DNA of 64,000 nt from Oligoflexia bacterium (GTDB taxonomy: Bacteria; Bdellovibrionota; UBA1018), in assembly GCA_023701205.1 (NCBI GenBank), contig JAMPXJ010000003.1, positions 1 to 64,000 on the forward strand, given 5' to 3'. The notes under the pieces were generated by a model. It searched no databases, had not been told where the DNA came from, and worked only from the letters and a program-made list of their open reading frames with translations. The translations under genes were made by a program, and so were the position numbers. Below are positions 7,842-15,610 of the stretch, piece after piece (position 1 is the first letter of the stretch; each line of letters starts with the position of its first letter).

Positions 7842-9251
7842 ATGTCCCGAAAGTGGTGGGTCCTCGCCTCCGTGGCCTGTGGCACGTTCATGGCGACCCT
7901 GGACTCCAGCATCGTGAATATCGCTCTGCCGACGCTTACCAAGGAGCTCGGCGCCGACTTGTATCGGATCAAATGGGTGGTCATCGTCTATCTTTTCGTC
8001 GTTACGGTCCTGCTCCTGCCTTTTGGCCGGCTCTCGGATGAGTACGGGCGGCGGCGGATCTTCACGGCCGGCTACCTGGTCTTCGTGCTCGGATCGGCGT
8101 TATGCGGGATTTCGCCCGACCTGGGCTGGTTGGTGCTCTCCCGAGGGCTCCAGGCGATCGGGGCTTCGATGCTGATGGTGAACGGCCCGGCGATCATCAC
8201 GGCGGTTTTTCCGGCGACCGAAAGGGGTGCCGCGCTCGGCACCCTGGCCATGGTGGTCAGCGCGGGCTTGATCTCGGGTCCGAGCATCGGCGGATTCCTG
8301 ATCAGTCAGCTGGGCTGGCGCAGCATCTTCTGGGTGAACGTTCCGATCGGCCTGGCCGGTGCCGCGCTCGTTTATCGCAACGTGACCCGGGATCCCTCGC
8401 CCCGTTCGCGAGCTCCGTTTGACTGGGTGGGCGCGTTTCTCCAGACGATCCTCCTGACCTCCTTCATCATGCTTTTCGATCCGCCTCATATCTCGGTTTC
8501 AGGAAGCGAGCCGATCGTGCTTTCGCGCTGGCTGATCGGGCTCGTGACGCTGGTCTTCGCCGGCTTCTTCCTGAAGCTGGAGTCCGATGCGAAGGCGCCG
8601 CTCTTCGATCTCAAGCTGCTGCGCAACCGCACTTTCTGGACGGGCAACCTCGCCAGCTTCCTGCTTTTCGTCTCTTTCTCCTCCGTATCGGTGCTCATGC
8701 CTTTCTTCCTGGAGGAGATTATGGGTTTTCCGCCGCATCGGGCGGGTCTTTTCATGACGGCGATACCGCTCATGATCTTCGTGGTCGCTCCGATCAGCGG
8801 ACGGCTCTCCGATCGTCTGGGCGGACAGGAGCTGAGTTTCGCGGGGGCCCTGATCGGCGCCCTGGGCCTGCTGGCGATGGCTGGCGCCTTCGGGCCGGGC
8901 ATCCATAAGGAAGTGGGCAATTCCGGGATCCTCCTGGCGCTTTCCTGCATCGGATTGGCCATGGGTCTCTTCCAGTCACCCAACAACAACTCCATCATGG
9001 GCTCGGTTCCCCCGAGCAAGCTAGGAGTCGCCTCGGCGCTCCTGGCGACGGTCAGGAACCTCGGTCTGGTCACCGGAACGGGGCTGGCTACGGGCCTTTT
9101 CACGTGGCGGATGGAAGAGACCGGCGACTTCGTGAGGGCGTTGCATCTCGCGCTGCTCGTTGGCGGCGTGCTATCCCTCGGGGCCATGATCGCCTCGCTC
9201 GGCAAGGAACGTGGGCCACTCAAGGCGCCGATGGGAAATCCCGAAGCTTAG
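7842..9251 (+). CDS. MFS drug:H+ antiporter, DHA2 (EmrB/QacA) type
   Basis: A 469-residue polytopic protein with about 14 predicted hydrophobic segments. Motif D1-like LDSSIVNIALPTL lies in TM1, motif A is GRLSDEYGRRR in the loop 2-3, and motif C (GLISGPSIGG) in TM5 marks an antiporter. It is an inner-membrane exporter of unknown substrate. The ATG at 7842 is preceded by TTGAAG-N17-TAAGTT, a weak promoter ending 6 bases before the start, and no Shine-Dalgarno is seen. The thioredoxin-fold gene follows after 10 bases. Confidence 0.88.
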   Translation: MSRKWWVLASVACGTFMATLDSSIVNIALPTLTKELGADLYRIKWVVIVYLFVVTVLLLPFGRLSDEYGRRRIFTAGYLVFVLGSALCGISPDLGWLVLSRGLQAIGASMLMVNGPAIITAVFPATERGAALGTLAMVVSAGLISGPSIGGFLISQLGWRSIFWVNVPIGLAGAALVYRNVTRDPSPRSRAPFDWVGAFLQTILLTSFIMLFDPPHISVSGSEPIVLSRWLIGLVTLVFAGFFLKLESDAKAPLFDLKLLRNRTFWTGNLASFLLFVSFSSVSVLMPFFLEEIMGFPPHRAGLFMTAIPLMIFVVAPISGRLSDRLGGQELSFAGALIGALGLLAMAGAFGPGIHKEVGNSGILLALSCIGLAMGLFQSPNNNSIMGSVPPSKLGVASALLATVRNLGLVTGTGLATGLFTWRMEETGDFVRALHLALLVGGVLSLGAMIASLGKERGPLKAPMGNPEA

Positions 9252-9261
9252 GAGTCTCGTG

Positions 9262-10332
9262 ATGACCGCCTGGAAACCGAAGGAGAAGCCCCTGTCCCTC
9301 GAGGAGGCCGTCGCGCTGGCCAAGCGGGAGCTGAGCCGCTACTGGATCGGGTCGGAGCCCCTCCTTGCGGCGGTAAGATCCGGCGAAAAGGTGACCGCCC
9401 ATCCCTTGAGTGCCGACTTCGCCAGGCGCGACTGGCTGATGCTTTTTATGGACCCGACGGGTTTTTCTGCCGAGCCGGCCCTGAACCGCATCGAGGAGTG
9501 GAGCCAACGCTTCGCCGGTCACGGGATCGGTTTCGTCGTCGTGTTGAGAGTTCCCTATGCGAACCTTCGGCGCGTGGAGGCGCTCGAATGGCTACTTCCC
9601 AGGAAGCAGTTTCCTTTCATCCTCGTACTGGATGCCGAGGATCAGCTGTCTGCCGCTTTCGGCGCGACGAGTGCGCGGGAGCTGCCGAGGATGTATCTAT
9701 TGGTGGATGGAAAGCCGGTTGCCGAGCGCTCCGGACGGAGCTGGGGCGAAGGGGTGGAGGAGCGCATTCAGCAGTTGCTCTGGAAGCGCGACCCGGGTTT
9801 GCCTTTGCCGCCCGCGCTCCCGCCCGAGCAGTCCGGTGCGGCCGATATCGCGGCGATCAGCTTTGCGGACCGGCGTCAGTATCCCAAGCCGGGCTTTCAG
9901 GTGGATGAGTTCGGCGAGCTCAGGGCCGGCTTCGCGGGTGCGACCTCGATCGCGCTCGAGAAAGACGCCACTCCGTACCAAATCAGCGGTGGCTGGAAGC
10001 TCGAAGGCGAACGGCTCATCGCGGCCGATGAAACGGCCACTCTGAGGCTCAAGTCGCCGGGCTCGCATTTCGCCGTGGTCGCGGAGCTCGCGGCGCGTGA
10101 ACCGGGCGATGGGGAGATCCTTCTCGAGCTCGAGGGAATCCGGATGCACGAAGGCCTTGCCGCCGAAGATCTGGGCCAGGATGAGAGCGGCGGTTCCGTG
10201 CTGCGGGTCCGCGAGGCGCGGACCTACCGCGCTTTCAAGGGCCTTCCAAATCCGGGCCGGGAGCTCTGTCTTCGCTTCCCTCATGCGCGCGAGATGCCGG
10301 TCGCCCTTTACGGGCTGAGATTCGGCGGCTGA
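9262..10332 (+). CDS. DipZ-like thioredoxin-fold protein lacking CxxC
   Basis: About 356 residues from ATG 9262, with GGAG 7 bases upstream. Residues about 60-170 look like a thioredoxin/TlpA fold (IGFVVVLRVPY, FPFILVLDAEDQLSAAFGA, PRMYLLVDGKPV). The last ~150 residues resemble the carbohydrate-binding-like C-terminal module of DipZ, ending FPHAREMPVALYGLRFGG. The redox CxxC is absent; the equivalent position reads DPTGFSAE, and only one Cys occurs, near the C-terminus. A thiol-redox function is therefore unlikely. It is probably co-transcribed with the MFS pump. The 3' end overlaps queG by 25 bases. Confidence 0.72.
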   Translation: MTAWKPKEKPLSLEEAVALAKRELSRYWIGSEPLLAAVRSGEKVTAHPLSADFARRDWLMLFMDPTGFSAEPALNRIEEWSQRFAGHGIGFVVVLRVPYANLRRVEALEWLLPRKQFPFILVLDAEDQLSAAFGATSARELPRMYLLVDGKPVAERSGRSWGEGVEERIQQLLWKRDPGLPLPPALPPEQSGAADIAAISFADRRQYPKPGFQVDEFGELRAGFAGATSIALEKDATPYQISGGWKLEGERLIAADETATLRLKSPGSHFAVVAELAAREPGDGEILLELEGIRMHEGLAAEDLGQDESGGSVLRVREARTYRAFKGLPNPGRELCLRFPHAREMPVALYGLRFGG

Positions 10333-11423
10333 AACGCGTCCAGGCACCGTTGCCATTCCTTTTTCGCGAACTCGTCGGTCTCGTCTTGCCATCTACGCGC
10401 GACGAGCGATTCCAGGCCTGCATACCGGATTCGATCGGAGGGGGGCGAGAGAAGTATCGCGTTTCCGAGCGCGATCGCGAGATTGCGGCTGAACTGCCCG
10501 GGCTTGACGCGGCTAAGCGCCGAGCCGAGGACGCGTTCCCGGTAGCCCTCGTTGCTTTCGCGAAGAAGCTCCTCCCAGCCCCTGAGAGCGATGGCCTGAT
10601 CGTCGGTGACCGGCTGGGGCTCGGCTTCCGAGCGTCTCGCCGCCCGGACGTTATAGGGGCAGGCTTCCTGGCAGAGATCACAGCCCGCGACCCAGGTGTC
10701 GATCGCGCGTTTGTGCGTCTCGTCGATCGGAAGCGCGCCTCGTTTTTCGAGCGTCAGATAGGAGAGGCACCGGGTGGAGTCCAGCAGGCGCGGCTCGGCG
10801 AAGGCCTGCGTCGGACACGAATACTGGCAGCGTTCGCAGTGCCCGCAGTAATCGGGCAGGGGCGCCGCTCCATGACCCGTCTCGCGGTCGAGCAGAACGG
10901 TTCCGATGAAGAAGTAGCTGCCGAGCCGCGGATGGATCAGCATCGTGTTCTTGCCGATCCAGCCCAAGCCGGCGAGCGCGGCCCAGCTCCGTTCGAGAAC
11001 GGCGCTGGTGTCCACGCAGATCTTCCATTTAAGCGGCGGTACGACGGAATCGCCCAGCGCGCGCGCCACCTCCGTCATCACGAGCTCGAGCTGCGCGGCG
11101 ATGCCGTCATGGTAGTCGCCCGCGCGCAGATAACGCGAGTAACGGGGACCCTCCGTGGAGCTTGCAGCTCCCGCGGCCCGCACGTCGTAGGGCTGCGCGA
11201 CGCAAAGGATGCTCTTTGCCCCCGGAAAGACGAGCGTCGGATCCGCGCGACGGTGGCGACCGCGCTCCAGATAGTTCATCGCGCCGGCGTAGCCACGGGA
11301 AAGCCAGCGGTCATAGCGGGCGACATGGGGGCCGATCGGGGCGCCTTCGATATCCAGAGCCCCAGCGAGGGGGAAGCCGTTCCGGCGGGCGGTCTCGATC
11401 AGGAGCTGGTGAAAGTCCAGCAT
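10308..11423 (-). CDS. queG: Epoxyqueuosine reductase
   Basis: A 371-residue cobalamin/Fe-S enzyme that reduces epoxyqueuosine to queuosine in tRNA. Diagnostic features are the KICVDTSAVLERSWAALAGLG segment with WIGKNTMLIHPRLGSYFFIG, and two [4Fe-4S] clusters: CGHCERCQYSCPTQAF and CDLCQEACPYN. A C-terminal helical (HEAT-like) region follows. The start is ATG 11423 with a GGAGG 3 bases upstream; the longer frame overlaps rimO. It is the last gene of a yajQ-rimO-queG operon, all linked to RNA or ribosome modification or RNA binding. Confidence 0.95.
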   Translation of the reverse strand: MLDFHQLLIETARRNGFPLAGALDIEGAPIGPHVARYDRWLSRGYAGAMNYLERGRHRRADPTLVFPGAKSILCVAQPYDVRAAGAASSTEGPRYSRYLRAGDYHDGIAAQLELVMTEVARALGDSVVPPLKWKICVDTSAVLERSWAALAGLGWIGKNTMLIHPRLGSYFFIGTVLLDRETGHGAAPLPDYCGHCERCQYSCPTQAFAEPRLLDSTRCLSYLTLEKRGALPIDETHKRAIDTWVAGCDLCQEACPYNVRAARRSEAEPQPVTDDQAIALRGWEELLRESNEGYRERVLGSALSRVKPGQFSRNLAIALGNAILLSPPSDRIRYAGLESLVARRWQDETDEFAKKEWQRCLDAFQPPNLSP

Positions 11424-11430
11424 GGCCTCC

Positions 11431-12891
11431 TCAGTGAAGCGCGTTCTGGCGCCATTCCTTTGAAGTCGCGGCCGCGGCGGCGGCATTGCCGTTACGGGCC
11501 TTCGAGAGCACGCGGGTCGCGCGCCCGATGAGGTCGTGCGGGAGCGCCTCGGTGATCTCCACCTCGACGAGATCGCCGGGCGACAGCTCTTCGGCGACGA
11601 TTCCGCCCAGATCGTTGATCAGGACGTGGCCGTCGATCTCCTGCGCCTGCGTCTCGCTCCGGCCCTGGATCAGGAGGTCTGTCTCCTCGCTCGGCCCCTC
11701 GACGAGGACGGTGAGAGTGCGACCGAGGTATTTCCGCTGGTTCTCGAGCGACTGCTTCTCGAGCAGCGCCGTCAGGTGCTTCACGCGCCGGCGTTTGGTC
11801 GCGGGGTGGAGCTGGCCCGGCATTTCAGCCGCAGGAGTGCCTTCTTCCTTCGAGTAACGGAACACGCCCACGCGATCGAGGTTGAGCTTGCCGAGATCCT
11901 CGCAAAGCTCCTGGAACTCCTCCTCGGCCTCGCCCGGAAATCCGACGATGATCGAGGTTCGCAGCACGATCCCGGGAACGGCCCGGCGGAGCTTGTCCAC
12001 GACGTCGAAGAGCTTCTCTTTCGTGAGGCGGCGGTTCATGGCCTTGAGCACGCGATTGTTGGTGTGCTGGATCGGCATGTCCAGGTACTTCACGATCTTC
12101 GGCTCGCGCGCGATGATCGCGACCAGCTCGTCGGAGAACTGGTCGGGATAGACGTAATGCAGGCGGATCCAGTCGATGCCCTCGATCTTGCAGAGCTCGG
12201 GCAGGAGCGTTTCGAGGCGCTCTTTGTATTTCCACTCCATCCCGTACTCGGTGAGGTCCTGCGCGACGAGGTTCAGCTCGCGCACGCCGCTTGCCGCCAT
12301 CTTCCGGGCCTCTTCCACAAGCGAGGCGATGGTGCGGGAACGGACGTTCCCGCGGAGCTTCGGGATGATGCAGAAGGAGCAGCGCCGATTGCAGCCTTCC
12401 GAAAGCTTGAGGAAACCCGTGTAAGTCGGACCTGTATGGAGGCGCGGGTCCTTCTCGGTATGGATGAACGCGGGCTGGTCGATGTACGAGCGGCGCGGAA
12501 GGGGAGCGCCCAGTTCCAGCGCCTTACCGTGGGCTTCGAGCAGCTCCGTGATGCGATGGTACTGGCCCGTGCCGATGAAGAGGTCGACCTCGGGCATCTC
12601 CTTCTCGAGCTGCTTGGAATAGCGCTGCGGAAGGCAGCCGGAAGCCACGAGCACCTTGCATTTGCCCGTCTCCTTGAGCTGCGCCATGTCCAGGATCGTA
12701 TCGATCGACTCTTCCTTCGAAGCCTCGATGAACGAGCAGGTGTTGACGATGATGACCTCGGCGTTCTCGGGGGATTCCGCGATCGTGTAGCGGTCCTTCT
12801 CGAGGATTCCCAGCATGACCTGCGAGTCGACGAGGTTCTTGGGACAGCCGAGGCTGACGAAGTAGACGGGGGCTTTGGAGGTACTGCTCAT
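11431..12891 (-). CDS. rimO: Ribosomal protein uS12 methylthiotransferase
   Basis: A 486-residue radical SAM methylthiotransferase. The UPF0004 domain holds three cluster cysteines (SLGCPKN, VNTCSFI, ASGCLPQR). The radical SAM core has CNRRCSFC, and a TRAM domain lies at the C-terminus. The LGCPKNLVDSQ signature and NTCSFIEASKEESIDTI assign it to RimO rather than MiaB/MtaB. The C-terminus carries a short Ala-rich extension beyond TRAM (NGNAAAAAATSK). It lies in an operon 20 bases after yajQ and 7 bases before queG. Confidence 0.95.
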   Translation of the reverse strand: MSSTSKAPVYFVSLGCPKNLVDSQVMLGILEKDRYTIAESPENAEVIIVNTCSFIEASKEESIDTILDMAQLKETGKCKVLVASGCLPQRYSKQLEKEMPEVDLFIGTGQYHRITELLEAHGKALELGAPLPRRSYIDQPAFIHTEKDPRLHTGPTYTGFLKLSEGCNRRCSFCIIPKLRGNVRSRTIASLVEEARKMAASGVRELNLVAQDLTEYGMEWKYKERLETLLPELCKIEGIDWIRLHYVYPDQFSDELVAIIAREPKIVKYLDMPIQHTNNRVLKAMNRRLTKEKLFDVVDKLRRAVPGIVLRTSIIVGFPGEAEEEFQELCEDLGKLNLDRVGVFRYSKEEGTPAAEMPGQLHPATKRRRVKHLTALLEKQSLENQRKYLGRTLTVLVEGPSEETDLLIQGRSETQAQEIDGHVLINDLGGIVAEELSPGDLVEVEITEALPHDLIGRATRVLSKARNGNAAAAAATSKEWRQNALH

Positions 12892-12911
12892 GGGTCGCTC
12901 GAATACTCGGG

Positions 12912-13409
12912 TTAGTCGCGGAAATTCCCGAACTGCATCGGGACTTTCAGCTCGTCCTGCTTGCCGCGCAGAAGGGCGATAGCGCTCTGGAGGTCATCGC
13001 GGCTCTTGCCGGTCACGCGCACCTGCTCGTCCTGGATCTGAGCCTGGACCTTGAGCTTGCTCTCCTTGATCGCGGCGATGATCTCTTTTCCTTTTTCCTT
13101 CGAGACGCCGGCCTGGATCGTCGCCACCTGGCGGACGCTGCCACCGAAGGCGGGCTCGATCGCCTGATAGTCGAACGACAGGAGCGAGATGCCGCGCTTG
13201 ATGAGCTTGTTCTGGAAGATGTCGTTCAGCGCTTCGAGCTTGCCTTCCTCGGAGCACCACAGGGTCACGGTCTTGGCCTTTTGATCGAGCTTGAACTCGG
13301 CCTTCACGCCTTTGAAGTCGTAGCGTTGCGTGACTTCCTTGGTGGCCTGATTGATGGCGTTATCGAGTTCCTGCCAGTTCATTTCAGATGAAACGTCGAA
13401 AGAGGGCAT
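12912..13409 (-). CDS. yajQ: YajQ family nucleotide-binding protein
   Basis: A 165-residue UPF0234 protein matching the whole family from [22 protein letters not shown] to the end ([10 protein letters not shown]). The fold is two ferredoxin-like domains that bind RNA or nucleotides; some homologues bind cyclic di-GMP. It is first gene of the operon with rimO and queG. The promoter ends 11 bases before the ATG and no Shine-Dalgarno is present, so the leader is only a few bases long. Confidence 0.93.
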   Translation of the reverse strand: MPSFDVSSEMNWQELDNAINQATKEVTQRYDFKGVKAEFKLDQKAKTVTLWCSEEGKLEALNDIFQNKLIKRGISLLSFDYQAIEPAFGGSVRQVATIQAGVSKEKGKEIIAAIKESKLKVQAQIQDEQVRVTGKSRDDLQSAIALLRGKQDELKVPMQFGNFRD

Positions 13410-13420
13410 AAGTGACGCAA

Positions 13421-13449
13421 TCTATATAGAAATGGTCAATTAAATTCAA
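13421..13449 (-). promoter_or_regulatory. Promoter of the yajQ-rimO-queG operon
   Basis: On the minus strand, TTGAAT (13444-13449) and TATAGA (13421-13426) are spaced by 17 bases. The expected start of transcription is near 13414, giving a leader of about 5 bases before the ATG at 13409. The -35 overlaps the stop codon of the DUF72 gene. Confidence 0.6.
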
Positions 13450-14360
13450 CCGCGATTTTCAACCCTGGGCTTGAGATCGGAAGTCCTTACCCGATAGGCC
13501 AGCGAAAGCGCATCAAAAGGCGCCCGCACCTTCGCATCGTTGTCGAAATAGACGAAGACTTCGCGGCCTTGCCGCCTGGCCCTTCGGTCGATCCATGGAG
13601 GGGCGACGCAGGCGCGCGTGGGGCACTGCCGGCCGGAGGACCAGACGTTCACCCGCTCTGCCCAGCGATCGAGGGCGTCCTCGTCGTAGCCGCTGACATA
13701 GGTTTCCTTCTCTCCATGCAGGCGCACATAGACAAAATCCGCGGTGACGTCCTCGAGATAGGGCCAATGATGGGCGGCATCGGCCACGACGAGCCCGATG
13801 CGATTCTGCCGTAGCAGCTCGATGAACTCGGGAACGGCGAAGCCACGGTTGCGGATCTCCACGGCATGGCGCAGTGGCCGCGCGATAGGGGAGTGGGTGG
13901 AGCCGCGTTCCTTCATCCAGGGACTCATCTTGCGCGCCAGGCGGGAGGCCTGCTCCGTGTCGCGCGGGAGCAGCGCCAGGAAGCGCTTGAACGCCTCCGG
14001 ATCGAATGTCATCTGCGGGGGAAACTGCCACAGAAAGGGCCCGAGCTTCTCGCCGAGCAGCAGGACGCCCGAGGCGAGGAAGTTTGCCAGCGGAACCCCG
14101 ATCTCGCGGAGCCGTCGGAAATGCGTGATGTACCGCGATCCCTTGATCGCGAAGAGGAAGCCCTCCGGCGTCTCGTCGTACCAACGCAGGAAAGTCTCGG
14201 GCCTTTGCATCGAGTAGAAGGTGCCGTTGATCTCGATGCTCTCGAATTGGCGGCTCGCGTACTCCAGCTCGCGTCTGGCCGGGAGCTTTTCCGGATAGAA
14301 AACTCCCCGCCAGCCTTCGTAGGTCCAGCCTGAGATCCCGACCCGCACCCGCGCGAGCAT
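13446..14360 (-). CDS. DUF72 (YecE-like) protein
   Basis: A 304-residue TIM-barrel-like DUF72 protein: VRVGISGWTYEGWRGVFYP at the N-terminus, FESIEINGTFYS, FLFAIKGSRYITH, GPFLWQFPPQM, and near the end FVYFDNDAKVRAPFDAL. Function is unknown for the family; a sugar-isomerase-like fold has been proposed. The gene starts one base after the stop of the hemerythrin gene, so the two form an operon. The ATG at 14360 matches the family N-terminus. Confidence 0.9.
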   Translation of the reverse strand: MLARVRVGISGWTYEGWRGVFYPEKLPARRELEYASRQFESIEINGTFYSMQRPETFLRWYDETPEGFLFAIKGSRYITHFRRLREIGVPLANFLASGVLLLGEKLGPFLWQFPPQMTFDPEAFKRFLALLPRDTEQASRLARKMSPWMKERGSTHSPIARPLRHAVEIRNRGFAVPEFIELLRQNRIGLVVADAAHHWPYLEDVTADFVYVRLHGEKETYVSGYDEDALDRWAERVNVWSSGRQCPTRACVAPPWIDRRARRQGREVFVYFDNDAKVRAPFDALSLAYRVRTSDLKPRVENRG

Positions 14361-14361
14361 G

Positions 14362-14913
14362 CTAGCCAGCTTTCCGCTCGCCGGGGATCTTTCTCATCTG
14401 CTCGCCTCCGTGGGGGTTCTGCACGACCTCGGGTCGCGCGTCGCGGTACTCAGGAGCGGCGATGAGGGCTTTGCGGCGGTTTTCCATCGACTCGGCCAAG
14501 CCGTCCTCGCTCAACGCCTCGGCCAGCTCGGACTCGGCGAGCAGGAAGAGCTCGCCTTCCTCTCGCGCCAGATGCTCCTCGCAGGTGGTCACGAGATTGG
14601 TGAAGCCGGTATCGAAGAACTCGTCGCGTGTCCCGCGCCGTCGAAGCCCCTGGATCAGGGCGCGGATCGAGGCATGCTCTCGCTCACAGTCGTCCGTGAG
14701 CGCGGTTCCGGGTTCGCTGCCCGTATGGGCGACCAAAGGGTAAAGGAACTCCTCTTCGAGACGGAAGTGCACGTCGAGCATCATGAAGAGCTCGCGCACG
14801 ACGCCGTCCCTCATCTCGGGCGTTTTTCGCCGGACGCCTTCATATTGGCGGAAGAGCCCTCGGATGGTCTTGTGATTGTCCCTTAAAACCTGGGTGGCAG
14901 AGAGCTGGGTCAT
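14362..14913 (-). CDS. Hemerythrin HHE-domain protein
   Basis: A 183-residue four-helix hemerythrin-like protein. Di-iron ligand positions are visible as DNHKTIRGLF, HFRLEEEFLYPLV, CEREHASIRAL and CEEHLAREEGELF. Such proteins bind O2 or NO or take part in iron or redox stress responses. A basic 25-residue C-terminal tail follows the domain. It is followed by DUF72 in the same operon, and a 9-bp inverted repeat sits just upstream of its start. Confidence 0.88.
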   Translation of the reverse strand: MTQLSATQVLRDNHKTIRGLFRQYEGVRRKTPEMRDGVVRELFMMLDVHFRLEEEFLYPLVAHTGSEPGTALTDDCEREHASIRALIQGLRRRGTRDEFFDTGFTNLVTTCEEHLAREEGELFLLAESELAEALSEDGLAESMENRRKALIAAPEYRDARPEVVQNPHGGEQMRKIPGERKAG

Positions 14914-14926
14914 GCCCAGTCGAACT

Positions 14927-14950
14927 GCAAGGATCGGCCCGGATCCTTGC
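14927..14950. repeat. Perfect 9-bp inverted repeat between lolA and hemerythrin genes
   Basis: GCAAGGATC (14927-14935) and GATCCTTGC (14942-14950) are separated by 6 bases. No T-tract follows on either strand, so it is either a weak terminator for lolA or an operator for the hemerythrin gene, whose start lies 13 bases further on. Confidence 0.5.
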
Positions 14951-14962
14951 GGGGGCTACCCG

Positions 14963-15610
14963 CTATTCCTTGAGCCGATCGGTGTTCGGCGGAATCTGAA
15001 AGGTGAAGAGCCGGTCCTCGAGCGGCTTGCCGAGCTCGATTTCCGAGAGCGTGATTTCCGAGCGGTTCCCGTCCCGGTGCAAAAGAATCACTTTCTGGAT
15101 CAGCTTCTCGGCCGGATTCACGAATACGCGGGCTTCTTTCACCGAGCCGGCTGTGCCGGCCTTGGGAACCAGGACGAACTCCCTGTCACCCGCCTTCTTG
15201 ACCTTGAGATCGCGCGCGGCCGAAAAGGAGCCCGACAGCAACGCCTGGGCGAGCTTCGATTTCACGGCCGAGGATTTCTTCTCGACGACCTGGCCGTTCT
15301 CGCCTTCGTCGAATGGGGGCGTGTAGAACCAGAACTTGCGTCCGTCGCTGACGAGCAGGTTACGATCCGGTGCAAGCGTTTCCCAGCGGACTTTGTCCGG
15401 CCGCTTGACGAGCAGGGTTCCCGAGCTGGTCTTGCGGGTTTTGAGGGTCGCGCTCTCGTTGATCTGGCTGAAGCGGGCCGAAAACGTGCCCGCTTCGCCG
15501 TACTTCGCTTCGATTTCGCGCAGGATCACCGGCAACGAGTCGCTCTTGGCCCAGACCTGTCGGCCGGGATCCGGCACTATCAATGCGAGGAGCAGCGCCA
15601 GCGTGATCAC
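14963..15610 (-). CDS. lolA: Outer-membrane lipoprotein carrier LolA
   Basis: A 215-residue periplasmic chaperone that ferries lipoproteins to the outer membrane. A short signal peptide (ITLALLLALIVPDPG) is followed by the LolA beta-fold: GTFSARFSQIN, SSGTLLVKRPDKVRWE, LLVSDGRKFWFYTPPFDEG and ITLSEIELGKPLEDRLFTFQIP. The GTG start at 15610 overlaps the smc stop codon (GTGA), so it is translationally coupled to smc. Confidence 0.9.
   Translation of the reverse strand: MITLALLLALIVPDPGRQVWAKSDSLPVILREIEAKYGEAGTFSARFSQINESATLKTRKTSSGTLLVKRPDKVRWETLAPDRNLLVSDGRKFWFYTPPFDEGENGQVVEKKSSAVKSKLAQALLSGSFSAARDLKVKKAGDREFVLVPKAGTAGSVKEARVFVNPAEKLIQKVILLHRDGNRSEITLSEIELGKPLEDRLFTFQIPPNTDRLKE

Noticed and set aside
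10350..12915. Plus-strand frames of 393 and 459 codons antisense to queG and rimO
   Set aside because: Shadows of conserved genes; no recognisable protein features.
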